This document shows positions 6,772-6,998 of a DNA stretch of 6,998 nt, one piece after another (position 1 is the first letter of the stretch; each line of letters starts with the position of its first letter). The notes below the pieces were generated by a model. It was not told the origin of the DNA. It was given only the letters and a program-made list of their open reading frames with translations, and did no database searches. Both the position numbers and the translations under genes were made by a program. The stretch covers positions 1 to 6,998 of the forward strand of contig JADFQR010000067.1 in the NCBI GenBank assembly GCA_022561735.1, given 5' to 3'. The DNA comes from Chloroflexota bacterium (GTDB taxonomy: Bacteria > Chloroflexota > Dehalococcoidia > UBA1151).

Positions 6772-6807
6772 CGCAACTCCTGACACGGCAGGCGACCGGA
6801 CCGCATC

Positions 6808-6834
6808 ACGCACGTCCTACGAGGCGTGCGTTTT
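6808..6834 (+). terminator. Rho-independent terminator of rpmB
   Basis: ACGCACG (6808-6814) pairs with CGTGCGT (6825-6831). With T6815 bulged, CCT (6816-6818) also pairs with AGG (6822-6824), leaving loop ACG. A run of four T (6831-6834) overlaps the stem end. It starts 36 bp after the rpmB stop. The T-tract is short. On the other strand, downstream of rpe, the same hairpin lacks a T-run, so it acts mainly rightward. Confidence 0.65.
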
Positions 6835-6863
6835 CGCGCCCGGGGTCCCGGTAACGGGGGGAA

Positions 6864-6998
6864 TCAGGCCCCCGGCGAGGCTATCGCTTCTCTGAGCGCG
6901 GCGATCCCGGAAATAACCCCGTCCGGGTGGTTGAAGATGCCGGTGCCAGACACGAGCACCGTTGCGCCGGCCTCGGCACAGCCGGGCGCTGTGTCGGT
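6864..6998 (-). CDS. rpe: Ribulose-phosphate 3-epimerase, C-terminal 44 residues only
   Basis: An open minus-strand frame enters from the right edge and ends at TGA (6866-6864). The 44 residues include AEAGATVLVSGTGIF followed by a helix with ISGIAALREAI. This matches the last phosphate-binding strand-loop and final helix of the Rpe TIM barrel (family pattern AGAdxxVaGSaiF ... lR). The enzyme interconverts ribulose 5-phosphate and xylulose 5-phosphate in the pentose phosphate pathway. Its catalytic residues are outside the window. The rpe-rpmB proximity also occurs in Firmicutes, which supports the call. A related ribulose-phosphate-binding barrel enzyme is the main alternative. Confidence 0.8.
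   Translation of the reverse strand, partial: TDTAPGCAEAGATVLVSGTGIFNHPDGVISGIAALREAIASPGA

Overview
This is a GC-rich bacterial chromosomal window of housekeeping genes. I see no mobile element, CRISPR array, tRNA, rRNA or phage gene. The best guess for the source is Chloroflexota (Thermomicrobia- or Dehalococcoidia-like). The reasons are the zinc-type L28, a RecG with a long N-terminal extension carrying a helical 'GGLDLFL' segment, and the rpe / rpmB / fatty-acid-kinase / recG neighbourhood. The phylum is an inference from family resemblance, not something proved by the sequence.

Layout from right to left, since most genes lie on the minus strand. (1) 6864-6998, minus: the last 44 codons of a ribulose-phosphate 3-epimerase (rpe), running off the right edge. 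(2) 6586-6771, plus: rpmB (ribosomal protein L28, 61 aa, two CxxC zinc knuckles), with a hairpin terminator at 6808-6834. It is convergent with rpe and divergent from everything to its left. (3) 6341-6585: a 245-bp divergent intergenic region holding a perfect 10-bp tandem repeat just upstream of rpmB and several short inverted repeats. (4) 4634-6340, minus: fakA (DAK2/DhaL fatty-acid kinase, TTG start). (5) 4457-4633: a 177-bp spacer with three 13-bp tandem repeats whose outer copies can also form a hairpin. (6) 3608-4456, minus: a DegV/FakB fatty-acid-binding protein. (7) 927-3515, minus: recG, a branch-migration helicase of 862 aa with an N-terminal extension and an acidic insert inside the motor domain. 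(8) 1-871, minus: an M20-family amidohydrolase, 290 codons seen, C-terminus off the left edge.

Functionally, FakA and the DegV protein should form a fatty-acid kinase pair: DegV holds a fatty acid and FakA phosphorylates it to acyl phosphate, which feeds PlsX/PlsY in lipid synthesis. RecG follows on the same strand and remodels stalled forks. The order resembles the Bacillus subtilis rpe ... rpmB-yloU-yloV-sda-recG region, but here rpmB is flipped, degV replaces the sda genes, and the small Asp23-family gene (yloU) usual between rpmB and fakA is absent.

I did not find a convincing undescribed system. The most interesting items are the two small tandem repeats in regulatory positions, the RecG insert and extension, and a His-to-Tyr change in the predicted fatty-acid head-group site of DegV.
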